DNA of 64,000 nt. Origin: Mytilus trossulus (taxonomy: Eukaryota > Mollusca > Bivalvia > Mytilida > Mytilidae). A program made the translations under genes and the position numbers. The stretch is from positions 37,022,171 to 37,086,170 of the forward strand of contig NC_086383.1 of NCBI RefSeq assembly GCF_036588685.1, given 5' to 3'. Under the pieces are notes generated by a model. That model was not told where the DNA came from, did no database searches, and saw nothing but the letters and a program-made list of their open reading frames with translations. Positions 24,575 through 37,000 of this stretch are shown piece after piece (position 1 is the stretch's first letter; each line of letters begins with the position of its first letter).

Positions 24575-25255
24575 AAATGTAGAATGTTAAAATGGAGCGT
24601 TGAATGTTGTAAACAAATGATTAACGTTTAAAATCCAATATTGAAAACGAATGTTTATTATTGAAAACACTTTTGAATGTCAAAATGAATGTTGAAAATT
24701 GAAAAACGAATGTTGAAAATGGATGATGAATGTTGAAAACGAATGTTGAATATTGAAATCGAATGTTGAAAGCAAATGTCGAATGTTAAAAACGAATGTT
24801 GAATGTTGAAAACGAATCTTAAAAGTTGAAAATCGAATGTTGAAAACAAATGTTGAATGTTGAAAACGAATGTTGGATATTGAAATCAAATGTTGAATGT
24901 TGAAAATGGATACAAGTAAAAAAACAAACTAAAAACATGGAATTTTGAATGTTGAAAATTTGAATGTTGAATGATGAATATTGAAATCGAATGTTGAATG
25001 ATGAAAATGGACACAAGAAAAACAAATTTGAATGTTGAATGTTGAATATTGAAATTGAATGTTGAACATTGAAATCGATTCTTATATGTTGAAAATGGAT
25101 AGAAGCAAAAAAAAAAAAATTAAAAACATTGAATGTTGGATGTTGAATATTGAAATCGAATGCTGAATGTTGATATCGAATGTTGAATGTTAAAATGGAC
25201 ACACGAAAACAAATAAAATTGAATGTTGAATGTTGAATGTTGAATACTGAATCAA
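24575..25255. repeat. GAATGTTGAAAA-rich degenerate simple repeat
   Basis: Dozens of irregular copies of GAATGTTGAAAAC and GAATATTGAAATC with lengths of 7-14 bases. A longer super-unit of about 120 bases, each ending in GGA(T/C)A(C/G)AAG(C/A)AAAAA, recurs near 24907, 25009, 25098 and 25197. The minus-strand frame of 162 codons here is low-complexity (Phe, Asn, Ile, Gln, His) and not a gene. Confidence 0.85.
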
Positions 25256-25322
25256 CTTGAGATCTGTTCATTTTGGTCTCTTGTGGAGAGTTCTCATTGG
25301 CAAGCATACCAGATTTTCTTTC
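25256..25322 (+). repeat. 3' tail of the dispersed mussel repeat
   Basis: TTCATTTTGGTCTCTTGTGG, AGTTCTCATTGGCAAGCATA and CCAGATTTTCTTTCC: the final 65 bases of the family at 23490-23835, joined directly to the simple repeat. Confidence 0.65.
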
Positions 25323-26117
25323 CTTTCATTACAAAGGTGTGAGGAATGGAACATCATAAATACAAAATAAATGCATCTGTTTATTAAGGATTGTCAGACC
25401 ATCTCAAAATGTAACATGCACATTTGATACAGATATATACTAGTCAACAAAATAAAATTTATCAAAAAGTATTAAATATAAAACAAAATTGAGATACACT
25501 ATTTAAAAAAAACTTTCATTCGCAATGCATGCACATATATGATAATGAAAATCGAAACTTGTTTAAAAGTATATAAATTCCGTGTAAACGATCATAGGGT
25601 GCAAATTAGTTTTGCAGAAAGTTGAATAAAAAATCGAGACATCATGTTCTTAGTACTAAATAAAATTTCAAATTTGTTTAAAAATATCCAATATGCTAAT
25701 CAAGTTATGTTCATGTTGTAAATAATGGGTTGACATATTGTTTATGTTTAGTTTTTTGGAAAAAAAGTGTTTTTTTTGAAATCTCAGAAAATGCAAAAAA
25801 AATAATTGTATATTCGCCTGAAATAAATGCTTTAGATATGAAAACAACACACAATAAATTTGGAACCTTTTAGATTAGTTTGAAGATTGTTACCGTTTTC
25901 TGAATTTAATTCACTTTACACATACCTGTCGTTGGAAAATCAGTTGATAATGTATACATTTTAACGATTTACTGTGGGGCCGAACTTTGCTTAACAAATA
26001 AACGAAGAAACTACATGATTTTTAAAAACAAATTGATGGCAAATATTGTCTTTACCTTTAAATGAGAGGTTTGCCTCATCAGGTGGATCTTCTGTTATTC
26101 AAATTGTCGATTTATGT
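25323..26117. other. no gene recognised
   Basis: AT-rich, short ORFs only. Confidence 0.4.
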
Positions 26118-26674
26118 AAAGGAGTATGTTCGGTAAGGGCCATATTTGGCCCCAATTATAAAGTTGATAGTTTCAAGACAATACATGTTTTATGTTGCTT
26201 TAAAAACATGAGAGAAAGTTGAACAGAACTTTTTTTGGTCAAATTTTAATTCTAACACGTTAGTTTTTTCATCCCAAGAAGGACAAGATAAGAGATTTTG
26301 GTGACAAAATCAGCAAGATTTCAACCAAATAAAGGACTAGGAAACATAGAGCGCAGGCGTCGACAAGCTAAATATTCAAATAAGACATGTGAAATGTCTT
26401 CACAAACATTATTTTAAAAGATCTTTGTTGTCGACGTATGCGCTCTATGTTTCCTGTCCAATAATGTATGGAAATTTACCTTGATTTTTTCGTGAAAAAT
26501 CAATTTCAGTACAACTTCTGACGTCATAATGAAACCCAGAAACGTAAAATTTTCAACAAAATGGCTTATATCATATCTAGTCAATGTATTAGCTATAATT
26601 TATCGTGACTTTGGTAAATAAATCCGAATTCGAAATTTACGCTAAAAAAAGGACCTTATCGAACATACTCCTTT
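26118..26674. mobile_element. 557-bp inverted-repeat element with an inner hairpin
   Basis: Ends AAAGGAGTATGTTCGGTAAG and CTTATCGAACATACTCCTTT are complementary over 20 bases with one mismatch. Inside, GGAAACATAGAGCGCAGGCG (26341 onward) and its inverted copy (CGTATGCGCTCTATGTTTCC, ending near 26453) form a second inverted repeat about 60 bases apart. There is no ORF, so it is a MITE-type, non-autonomous element. The target duplication is ambiguous (TGT on both sides at most). Confidence 0.75.
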
Positions 26675-27320
26675 TGTAAAAAAAAAACGTCACGAAAGGA
26701 GTTTTTTTTTTCTTTTTAACGGATATATATTTCAATTATGATTATGAAAGTATTACTACCTTCAATATTGGTCCCATAAACAGAAAACTTCATCTTAATT
26801 TTTTTTTTTTAATCGTGTATGGTTTTTTTTTGTTGACTAGTATATTATTATTTTTTAGCGATTTTATGGACTTATGACAAGTAGTCGGGAAAGCTTATAA
26901 TTTCTATAAGTTCTATATTTCTTTCACTTCGTTTTGTTTTAAGTCAAACTTTACCTCAAATGACCTGAAAGATTATTTAAGCTTTATCCATCATTTGGCG
27001 TCCGTCATCAGTCCGTCCGATCGTCTGTCAAAAGAAGGATCTTTTCAAAAAACAGAACTAATTAAAACCAAACATGGCCGCAATAATGGTGCTAAGGCGT
27101 TCATATAAGTCTTCTTGTTTGGTATTATGTAAGATTCCATTTCTTGTCTGAGCTTTTTAAATTCAAACTATGTTCAGTTTCATAGAAACCTTAGTTGAGC
27201 ACGATTTCCGGAAGTCAGAAACCTGTTATTCAGTGGTTGTCGTTTGTTTGAAGAAACTCGCGTCTGGCGTAAATATAAGATTGTAATCCTTGCATCTATA
27301 CTGAACGACTTTAGAAACGC
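26675..27320. other. no gene; probable dispersed repeat
   Basis: CATTTGGCGTCCGTCATCAG with CCGTCCGATCGTCTGTCA, and ACCAAACATGGCCGCAATAA, resemble wording I know from repeated molluscan DNA. TCGCGTCTGGCGTAAATATA near 27260 resembles the CGCCAGACGCG family at 52250. No second full copy is in the window to prove the first. Confidence 0.35.
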
Positions 27321-29500
27321 AACACTCATTTTGTTGATTTTTTACAAAATCTTGTTTGATTTTCTTATACGTTATTTTCAGGCTTATCATACTTCTTTCT
27401 CTTATAAATAATAAAAATCTGACTTACCTGTGGTTATTGAATATACCGAATTTTTGAAGTCGAACGAATTTCTTAAAGCGAAATTTTGGACCCATGAAAG
27501 ACTTTTTTATGGTTGTTTTGCTTTGTGAAACAGTTCTTTAAATTCTTTGCCTCACCTTATTTAGTTTTGAAATGTTGCATCTCCATTTTGCAAGACTGAG
27601 AGTTAAAAACTGAATTAGCCCTTAAGAATACGGCAAACATGAAGATGTGGTGCAACCATACTTTATGACTTCAGAAACTTCTCTTACTGTCCTTCCAACA
27701 ACGATACAAGAAGACAATATTTGTTGCTGGCCATCAATAAACAGATCAACGTGTAGTGACAATGAAACGTCAACATAATTTGAATACGCAACGTCATTTG
27801 CAAGACATGTGTACGGCTGCAACGTCAACTGCTAATCAAATTGCCGAGCGTCATTGAGTACAGATTCATGCCATAAATGTTTCCCATCAACTGAATTGCC
27901 AAAGAATCGACTGACGGAAAACCTTTAAAGCCCTCAAGTTCCAACTGCTTAATTGCCAAATCCAATCAATGGGTTGAACAAAAGCAAAATCAGAAGTTGT
28001 AAAACAGACCCTGAAACATGTCAGACAGAATTTGTTGATCTTTCTGACAATCATTTTGGCGTTTTTAACAGGCAGTCGTCGCTTTTGACGGTGACACATT
28101 CATTCAAAACTTACACAAAAATAATCTATTGTTGCGTTTCTAAAGTCGGTCAGTACATGATGAGTTTATTTGCTGGTGGGGTTTATTTCCCTGAGGGTAT
28201 CACCTGCCTAGTAGTAAGCACTTCCGTGTTGATTTGAGTTATTCATATGTTCATAATTACAATTCAACTTTAAAGATTAAAGTCATCACCGTTCAAACCA
28301 AACATACCATCCAAATATTACTACTTAACAGAATAATACTTTGTATTTACATTCATCAGGAATAATTAAACCCAAAACAGTTGAAAACATAGTATGCACA
28401 GCCTGTTTAAAGCCCAATGGTGACGTTTTGTGTGTTTGCATCGTTTAATTTCCACAAAATATAGATAAGTTATAAAAAGAATATGTTGAACAATTTTTCG
28501 TAACGACTTTATGTGTTACAACGAAATGAAAATTCGCAATCGATTCATCACATGTTCCTTAATGTTATGTATAAAGCGGATCGAAAAATACAAAGAGATG
28601 GTGTTCAAAGGAGAAGCTTGGTATCTTAAAGCAACCTTCTCGTCATAAATTCGAAGCCTAATAGTTTGTTTACTTTTGTTTGGATATTTTGATGTCAAGA
28701 CTATAACATACGCACAAACCTAAAACAAATCTAAAACACATCCTTTTTTGTCTTCATCCTAGTATGTTGCATGGCAAAAAGTGAGCACTGAATTGCCACC
28801 CCTGCAAATTAGTCAGAATTATTTGTCTAGTTGCACTGTGAAAACGTTTAAGTTTTGAGAATTTTGTGTCAATAAAACGTTCCTTGTATATGAGTGTTTT
28901 TTAATGAGCATATAGGTTGACGAAAGAACCAATAAGATTTAAACATAATGTGTTGCTGTTTTACAACGTGGTTTGATGGCAACAAAGTAACAAGTTTTGT
29001 ATTTTAGCCGTATTTTTGTTTTCTTTGTGTTTACCAATCATTTCTTACTGGTCACATTTATATCGGTTTTAGATGAAAAAAAGCAACAGCAGATCTTTAC
29101 CTTAAATTAAATGGTATCAACCGATTCGGAAGTAAGTAGCAATAAAAACTCTCAGGAAACCGTAAAACTCCAGATAGAACAAGGCATGGTGTGTTGATAG
29201 GAAGTATGTCTCCGACAATGCAAATATCAGCGTCGTTTAAATCGACACTCAATTGGGCATAGGACACTTTTCAGTTAGTATTTGTTGAATTGATTTGGTA
29301 TTTAAAGATATCAGACCCTAAAATATATTGGTGGTCAGTAGACAAACAAATATACGACATAAACTTTGCTAATTATTTTATTGAATCTTATCAGAATGTC
29401 ACATTCCACGGCCTTACTCTGAAATTGATAATTGCTACTGTTATCTACAAAAGATTAAACATAAGCTTATATTATACTCCGTGACTGAATTAAAGTATAT
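27321..29500. other. no gene recognised
   Basis: Less repeat-rich than its surroundings. Short ORFs such as 27622-27828 (minus, 68 codons) and 27953-28237 (plus, 94 codons) have fairly even composition but no domain, acceptor/donor pair or neighbour that would make them exons. Confidence 0.4.
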
Positions 29501-30140
29501 AACAGTGCGTAAGCCTTATTTTAGTACTGGTATTGTCATCTGATTAAGTCATGTCGATTATAAGATACACAGTTTGCTTTGCTTTCCAATTTTTTTCTGT
29601 TAATTATTCGGAAAACAAAAGGTCCTGGTATGCAACAGCATTGTCATATATAAGGTATAGATAAAGTTGAATTATTTGATTCGCTGTTTTACCTCATGTT
29701 CGCTAACAAACTGAAACTGTACCTATACACCCTATTTTAAGTCCAGATTTTCAGTATTGGTATTGTCATCTTAGAAAATCTTACTAATTAAATTACTACA
29801 GTAGGGAACATATTGACAATGATTTAATTTAGAAGTGTTCATCCTATGATTACGACACGTGTATATATAGCAAACTATCTTAAATACACCGTTTAGTGGT
29901 GCGCCTGTCAGATGTGGAACAGATAAAGTAATAAGTTACAGGTGAAAATATCATTGGTATCGGTATCGGATTCGACCCGTTATTTTTTAATTATTACCTA
30001 TATTAACTATTTGGAAAACAAAAGGGTCTAGTGTGTTGTAATTTTTAATCTAAACCATTGTCCTGTATTAGCTATGTTTAAAGTCGAATTCTTTGATTTG
30101 TCGTTTTTACCCAATGACGGCTGACAAATTTGACCTCGTT
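29500..30140. repeat. old, diverged direct duplication
   Basis: The block GGAAAACAAAAGGTCCTGGT..TATAGATAAAGTTGAATT..TTTGATTCGCTGTTTTACC at 29608-29693 recurs, diverged, at 30012-30110 (GGAAAACAAAAGGGTCTAGT..CGAATTCTTTGATTTGTCGT). A TTTTAGTACTGGTATTGTCA block at 29519 recurs near 29748. The period is about 230-400 bases and decayed. Confidence 0.5.
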
Positions 30141-30766
30141 TTTCTAGTATTATATATGTGCATACTTATATCTTAAAATATATATTTACGTAATGAGTGA
30201 ATACGTAAATATCAAATCAATATAATATTGATTGACATGCAATTATGTTTTCACTTATTTATGTAATAGTGAAAGAGAAAGCCCAAACAGATACTTGCCA
30301 TTTGGGCATGGAGATAACAATAAGTACGGGATACAATATTATAAAAAAAATCATGATCATGCTATCAATTTGTTGTCTGACAAATTTAAGTTCGATATTT
30401 GTTCTTATTCTAAGGTGTTGACAATCCAACATATGTAGACCTTCTATCACGCAAGTGTTTGCTTTATCATGATCATTATTAACTATTTCTTTGAATTTAC
30501 GTTCGTTGTTTGTTGTTTCCTATATAAGATTTCACAGCTACGTTTATTAAGGTATCCTGATTTCAGAGAGGCAGTGAAGTCAAAATTTTTGTTAAAAGTC
30601 TATTTCTTTCCACAAACATTTCAATGTAAATAGTTTGTATTAATTATTTGCTCACTAATCAACGAAAAATAAGTTGTGGTCAAAATGAAATATTACTATT
30701 ATGTTTAGGAATATGTGTTAGTACTTACACATTTAGTATGTGCTTTGAAACAAATGACGGAACACT

Positions 30767-30772
30767 TTTATT
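30767..30772 (-). terminator. polyadenylation signal of the lectin gene
   Basis: AATAAA on the minus strand about 11 bases after the TAA stop, implying a very short 3' UTR. Confidence 0.5.
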
Positions 30773-30782
30773 TTTTTCTCTA

Positions 30783-31072
30783 TTAAATGGATGTAAGAAA
30801 TGTCATTTGTTGTATAGGATTATGTACAAAAACTGACCAAATTTCACAAAATGCTTGGCATGTAGAAACCGGGCATTTCTCATCAAACCATTGGAATGAT
30901 GCAGACGGAGATAATGAAGCACAGTCTACATCAGTTGTACCTCCTCCTAAGTCAACATTATCTGGTTGCCTGGGTGTTCCTTGAAACCAATCAGTGTATG
31001 TTACTGGATGTCCCGAAATCCACTCAAATGTGCCTTCAGTCTTAATGTCTGTTAAACCTAGCCACCAATGAT
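30783..31072 (-). CDS. lectin gene, exon 10 (C-type lectin domain end, stop)
   Basis: 290 bases with the TAA stop, encoding residues 375-469. It begins HWWLGLTD (the WIGL motif) and continues TFEWISG, Y..W..G.P, QPDN (409-412, the calcium/sugar site), DVDC (Cys424), WFDEKC (in place of the usual WND, Cys439) and CQAFCE (core Cys449). QPD at this site is associated with galactose-type binding in known lectins. An extra Cys445 is present. The C-terminal tail after CEIW (18 residues) is not typical. A GTCAGT at that point could serve as an alternative donor, but a poly(A) signal just after the stop favours this as the last exon. Confidence 0.92.
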
Positions 31073-34000
31073 CTAAAAATATGATAACCGTCAGTCGACA
31101 TTGATTCACTTCCTTAGTGATGATACGAATCGAAAGAACATCAATATCACACAAAACATACTTTATGTAAATGGACAAGATAATTCTTATGAAAAAAGAT
31201 GATGTATACATTATGACAGTCACTCGTAAATTGGTTCAAAGCAATGAGTCACGTTTTTGAATCGACAACCTTAAATGGTTCATCAGTCTCCATGTCATCC
31301 AAACATTCGTTATAGGTTAGAACTTTAACATCTCACACTAATATGCTACATTATTAGTAATAATATCGGTGTATCACAATCTACAAATTGATACGATTCT
31401 GACAGCAACATTGCATGCACACACTTTGTATACATAGAAATCGACTTATCCATTCATAATAAGATAGTGATGGTAGTGCATCACAGGGTAATGTTATGCG
31501 TCTAGCGAATGGGACTGTCCTATGGATGGCTTGTGCCGCTGGCTAGCAAAACCTTTTTGCGAAAAGAAAGCCGAGTGAAAGCCGAGTGAGTAAGGATTAT
31601 AAAAAAATTACCTCGTCTCCTAACATCAGAATACCAGCACAATTCTGCGCATATGAATGGGACCAGTGAAAGCCAACAGAAAGCTAGTCACATGAAAAGT
31701 ATCCTGAATGCGAGAACCAAACTTAAATCGGGCCGTTCGATTGTCCGTACCATGTTTGAGACGGGAAGAAAGGCCAAGTGTTAAGAGAAATTGAGGAAAA
31801 CAATATGCAAATTCTAAGTATAAGTAAATGTAGTTGGACGGGGTTTGGAAACAACTTGACAAATACAGGTGATACAATCATAAACTCTGGTAGAAAAGAC
31901 GACAAACACCAGGCAGGAGTTGAAATCATCCTCAACAAATCAGCTTCTAAATCACTCGTTACGTATAAAAAGTTATTAAAGGTACCAGACTGAGACTCTA
32001 TGGAGATGGCTTGGCCATGTTCTTAGAACACCAGTGGAGGACTTGACCAGAGGCACCCTGTGATGGACACCTGGGGAAAAAAGAAAGAAAGGACGCCCTA
32101 AAAAACTTGGAGATGAACGGTTGAAGCTGAAATTAAAGAAGCATATGGAATCAGCAGGGGTGAAATAAAAAAAAAGTAAGCACAAATCAGGGATGCGTGG
32201 AAAGATCTAATCCTTGATCTATGTGCCTCCAGGTATTATAAAAACTAGGTAGGTAACTTGAAAAATACTTCTGATATATCAAGATAAATAATGCATATTA
32301 TAGAGTAAGGCATCTAATTCACGACACGCACTGTAAGATAAAATGACAAAATGACACATAAATAAACAATTATATATTACCGTACGGCATTCAACAATAA
32401 GCCAATACCACATAGTCAGAAATTTCAATGTTAATTAATTGAATAGAGAGAACTAGCGGCCATATTTATATACAACATACTAACGCATATGTTGCAATAA
32501 TACAACATTCATTGAACATTATTCTTAGCGCTGTAAGCAAGCTAAATCCAGACCAAACTCCAGCTGTTGCATTTGACCAACCCCTTTTCACAGTAGCAAC
32601 ACTAATACAATGTAACTGGCCTCATATGTATAGTAACGAAAACATAATGTGCGGTGGCCTACACACAATAATGGATGCGTTCGACGCTCTCGATAGATAG
32701 TTAGCTTGAAGATAGTGAATTTATCAAGAACTTGACATGAGTTTTAAACCAAAATGATTCATGTAATTTTCACGTGAGATTTTCATAATTTAACATCAGA
32801 TTCACATGATACTAACATGAACTGATTTCACGTGAGTTTCATGTATTAGTTCGTTAATGTTGTGTGTTTTTGAGTGAATTGTGCATACTGGTATCATCAA
32901 TCTTTCTAAGTGAATACAAATATTTTACATTTTTGTTATGACTTGAAAATAGAAACTCGTGTCTTATGTTTTCATTTCAAAGTAAACAAAACAATAATCA
33001 TTTGAATCAAACAGCTTGATTTTACAAACTTAAACTATGGAAACACTATTAGAAGTAAATATCGAAACAACAGAAACACTGAAGTTCAACAAAAAAATCA
33101 AAATGTCAATGCAACACACACAGACACGAATTCTTAGATTATAACTGCCATTTAATGCTGGGTTGAACCTGCTTTTGCGGGTTAAACCGTTATGATGCGT
33201 AAATGCAAAAAATCGCCAATATATAATTAACACTTGTGTTCTTAACCTTACAAATATTTTAAATTCTCAAAAAAAAAATCAATGAAAAGTGATTATATAA
33301 AACGGAATTTTTGATATCGTACCACTCTAAAATACTTACCAGGAGCAGCTTGTTCTGTTGTTTGTATCAATGTAGCTACATATTTTAAAAAGTCATTTTC
33401 CTCCTTAGTTTCAATTGTGGCCAGACTTCCGTGTTGACTTTCACAATAAGCCTAAAATAGACAATTCTCAGCTCAGCACACAGTTCTTTACAGTTGTTTA
33501 CATATATTTATGTAGTTCTTCGTCAATTTATCCCTTTTAAACCCAATGTATAAACAAATAATCAATATATGGTTCGATTGATCTCCGTTTTGATTGTTAA
33601 AATCTGATAATAATGTCGAATTTTCCTCTTTCCTATGACATATTTTTATTGTGACGGCATACAAAAAGACGAACATGCCTGGTGACGTCACTTAGAAAAA
33701 ACATATTTTATTTGCAGATCATTTCGGAAAAAAAAGGAATACGTTTGCTTGCACATTGTTAGAAAATCTTAGAACGGGTCATTTTAAGGAAAACGTGGTG
33801 GGTTGAACATATCAATTAAATAGAGAACAGCTGTTAAATTTCTGACTTGGTACTTACATTTTCTTATGTAGAAAATGGCGGATTTGACCTAGTAGTATAG
33901 CTAGCCAAATATTACACTTGTATGACAGTTGCATCTTATTCCATTACATTGTCAAAATTTCAAAATTAGGGGCAGAACAGTTACCATTGTATTAACACCT

Positions 34001-37000
34001 TAGTCACTAAAAAACCCATCACACATTACAAAGAAGAACAAACAGATATAGAAAGATGTGGTATGAGTGCCAATAAGACATCTCTCCATCAAAGTAACAA
34101 TTCATAAAAAATAAACCATTATAGTTCAAGGTATGGCCTTCATGGCAGAGCCTTGACTCATATATAACAGCAATCTATAAAGAGCCACAAAAAATACTAG
34201 TTTAAAACGGGTAAATTAACGCTCTAATCTATATAAAAGCGAGAAACCAGAAACACGTATGAACTATATGAATAGACAACAACTGTACATCAGATTCCTG
34301 ACTTAGTTCACAAGATAAAAGGTTTAAATCCTACCTGGAAATTTAGTCTGACTGTATTGAAAGGACACACAATCTCTAACAATATAAGCATGCTGTCCAA
34401 TAACAACCATAATGATTGCAGTTATGTAGCATAAAAACAAAAAATACCTTTGCTCCCTCCCAGGTAAATTTTCCACAGTGAAATTTGTATGTTGATTCAC
34501 CAAAGTTAACGACAGTCTCTGGACATGCTATAAAATCAAAATGTCAAAGATTATTAATTTTATTTTGGCTTGAGCATATTGAATTCGGTCTAATTTACTA
34601 GTTTTAAAAATATATGTATGTTTTTGTATATGACGCCATGAAATGTAAAAAGATATAAAAACCTCAAATATTTAAGCAGTGCATGTCAAATATTTTACAG
34701 ACTCGCATGCTGATGATTGATTTGTTCAATGAAGATATTAATATAGTTAAGAACATGTTCGACATGCAAATAACTAATAAATTTAATACAACAACTGTTG
34801 TTTGCGTTTGTGAACAAGGTACTTTTAAAGATAGTTAGGTGATAGCACACTATAGTTTGATATGTGAAGGTTCATAGTTTCACAATACATTAAATGTAAT
34901 GCCGTCGCGTACAGTGTTGTCGTTATGTTTGGTAACGGTAATTTTACGTTTTTTTTTACGCATTATATTATATACTTTTTTTTTCCATTTAGTGCAGCTG
35001 CATAATACAGCATGGTTTATATGTGCGGTTTGCAACGTATAGAACCGAAATGCAGAGTCAGTGCATTTGTCTTTAAAGATGGACGAAATATACCAGAGGG
35101 ACAGTCAGACAAATAAATCAAAAATAAACTGACAACGCCTGGCTAAAAAATAAAAGACAGACAGACAAACAAAATGAATAATACAAATGACACAAAATAG
35201 AAAACTAAATAATAAGCAACGAGTGTTGTCTTTAAGTGCAGTTAATTCCAGTAATAAATTTCCAAAGCCGTGTTTGGAAAAACTATTTGGAGTTATGGTT
35301 CTTAATTTTTTCTCAACTTCGTACTTGTTTGACTTGATCTGAGAGTCACTGATGTGTCTTGTGTAGACAAACGCGCATCTGGCTTTTTAAATTATTTAAG
35401 GTGTTTCTTGTCCACACACGTTATATATCAGCTGTATGATGGATATTTCTAGTAACCAAATAAAACAAATATATTCTAATCCATATTATATTTCTACGTT
35501 TGTACGTTTGGGGTTTGTGTTGTTTATTCTTTATTTTTTTATGTTGTGTCATGCGTAGTATTGTTTGTCTATTTGTCTTTTTAATTTTAGCTATGGTGTT
35601 GTCAGTTTATTCTCGATTAATGAGTTTGACTGTCCCTTTGGTATCTTTCGTTTCTATTTGAGATATGCATTTATATAGTTATCAGTTTTGAAACATCTAA
35701 CACATGCGATAAAGGCGAACTGGACAGCAACACACATAGTAATACAACACCGTAGGCGACGTCAATATGTTTATAAAAGTCCGTACCAAAGCATATTGGA
35801 ATATATCCACTCAATCCATTATGTTCGCAAGTGAGTGATTTACTTCCTAGGAGCTGATACCCATTATCGCAGGAAAATGTTACAGTTGCACCAACTCCTT
35901 TTCTCTGTATCACAGCTCTGCCGTTCTGAATCTGTAAATCCTCACATACTGCAATATTTATAGATTATTTATGTTTTTTTAAACGAGATGCATTTTCTCA
36001 TTCTCATCTCATCGAAGGGCGGAGCCCTGAGATTAGATGAGAATGAGAAAATGCATCGAGTTTAAAAAAAAACATAAATAATCCATTTATCACTATTATT
36101 TGTATTTTCGAATAATATAATTTAAATTTCAGTAAAAAAAAGTATCTTATACGATGATAATGCATTTTCTTTTGTGGTACTATTTTTTTTTCGTAGGCTT
36201 ATTTGATATATTTATATGTAGTCGCTCAGGTAATTCATTCATTTGAAATAAGATGTCTCATCTGACCATCCGGCGTGTTCAAATATGGCGAAAACCATTT
36301 TCACTGTTGATAAGCTGTAATTTGATGTTTCTAAATGAAGTGAACGGTTGAATATATTATGTATTTTCAAAGCAGACGAAGAAATATACATGCATGAAGA
36401 AATGTAAATGCAGACAGACCTACGATGATTTGAAGTAGACTTATGTAAAAAAAGTTTTTTTTTTATTTGTCAATAACATGATTTGATTACTTTTATTAAC
36501 TTCCAATAAATTATTTAACGGCGAAATTCACGGTAAAATATTAAAACGAGAAATCATTTTTTATTGTTGACATTTCAGAGAAGTCATCTGATAACAGTTT
36601 TTTGTATAGTTCTGGCTAATCTTTTCTGATTGGCCGACACTCTAGCGCATGATTTAGATTAATACGCTGTTGCTAAGGACCTTAGAAACTAGCGATAATT
36701 TTCATTCTCACTCTACACGAGTGATATGGAAATTATCACAAAAAAACATCAAAGGAAAAATACAGATAATAGCGATAAACATGTATATCTTATAGTCAAT
36801 TATATATGTATTATGAAGAAAAAAAAGAAAACGTTCATGCCGGCTTTTTTATTATTGCTAAACGTATAAAGGGATACATTCTCCATGTGAAAAAAAAGCT
36901 AGTATTCATGTATGTAGTATTTCACTTCCAAGGGCAAGACGATACATACTCCTGTAAAGGCGTTACAGTAATGTTGCTACATAGATATGCAAATAAAATA

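Noticed and set aside
24658..25307. Phe/Asn/Ile/Gln/His-rich minus-strand ORFs up to 162 codons
   Set aside because: Direct translation of the GAATGTTGAAA simple repeat; no domain and no start or splice context.
27622..28237. Possible exons on either strand
   Set aside because: Composition is fairly normal, but no acceptor/donor pair, domain or phase partner was found.
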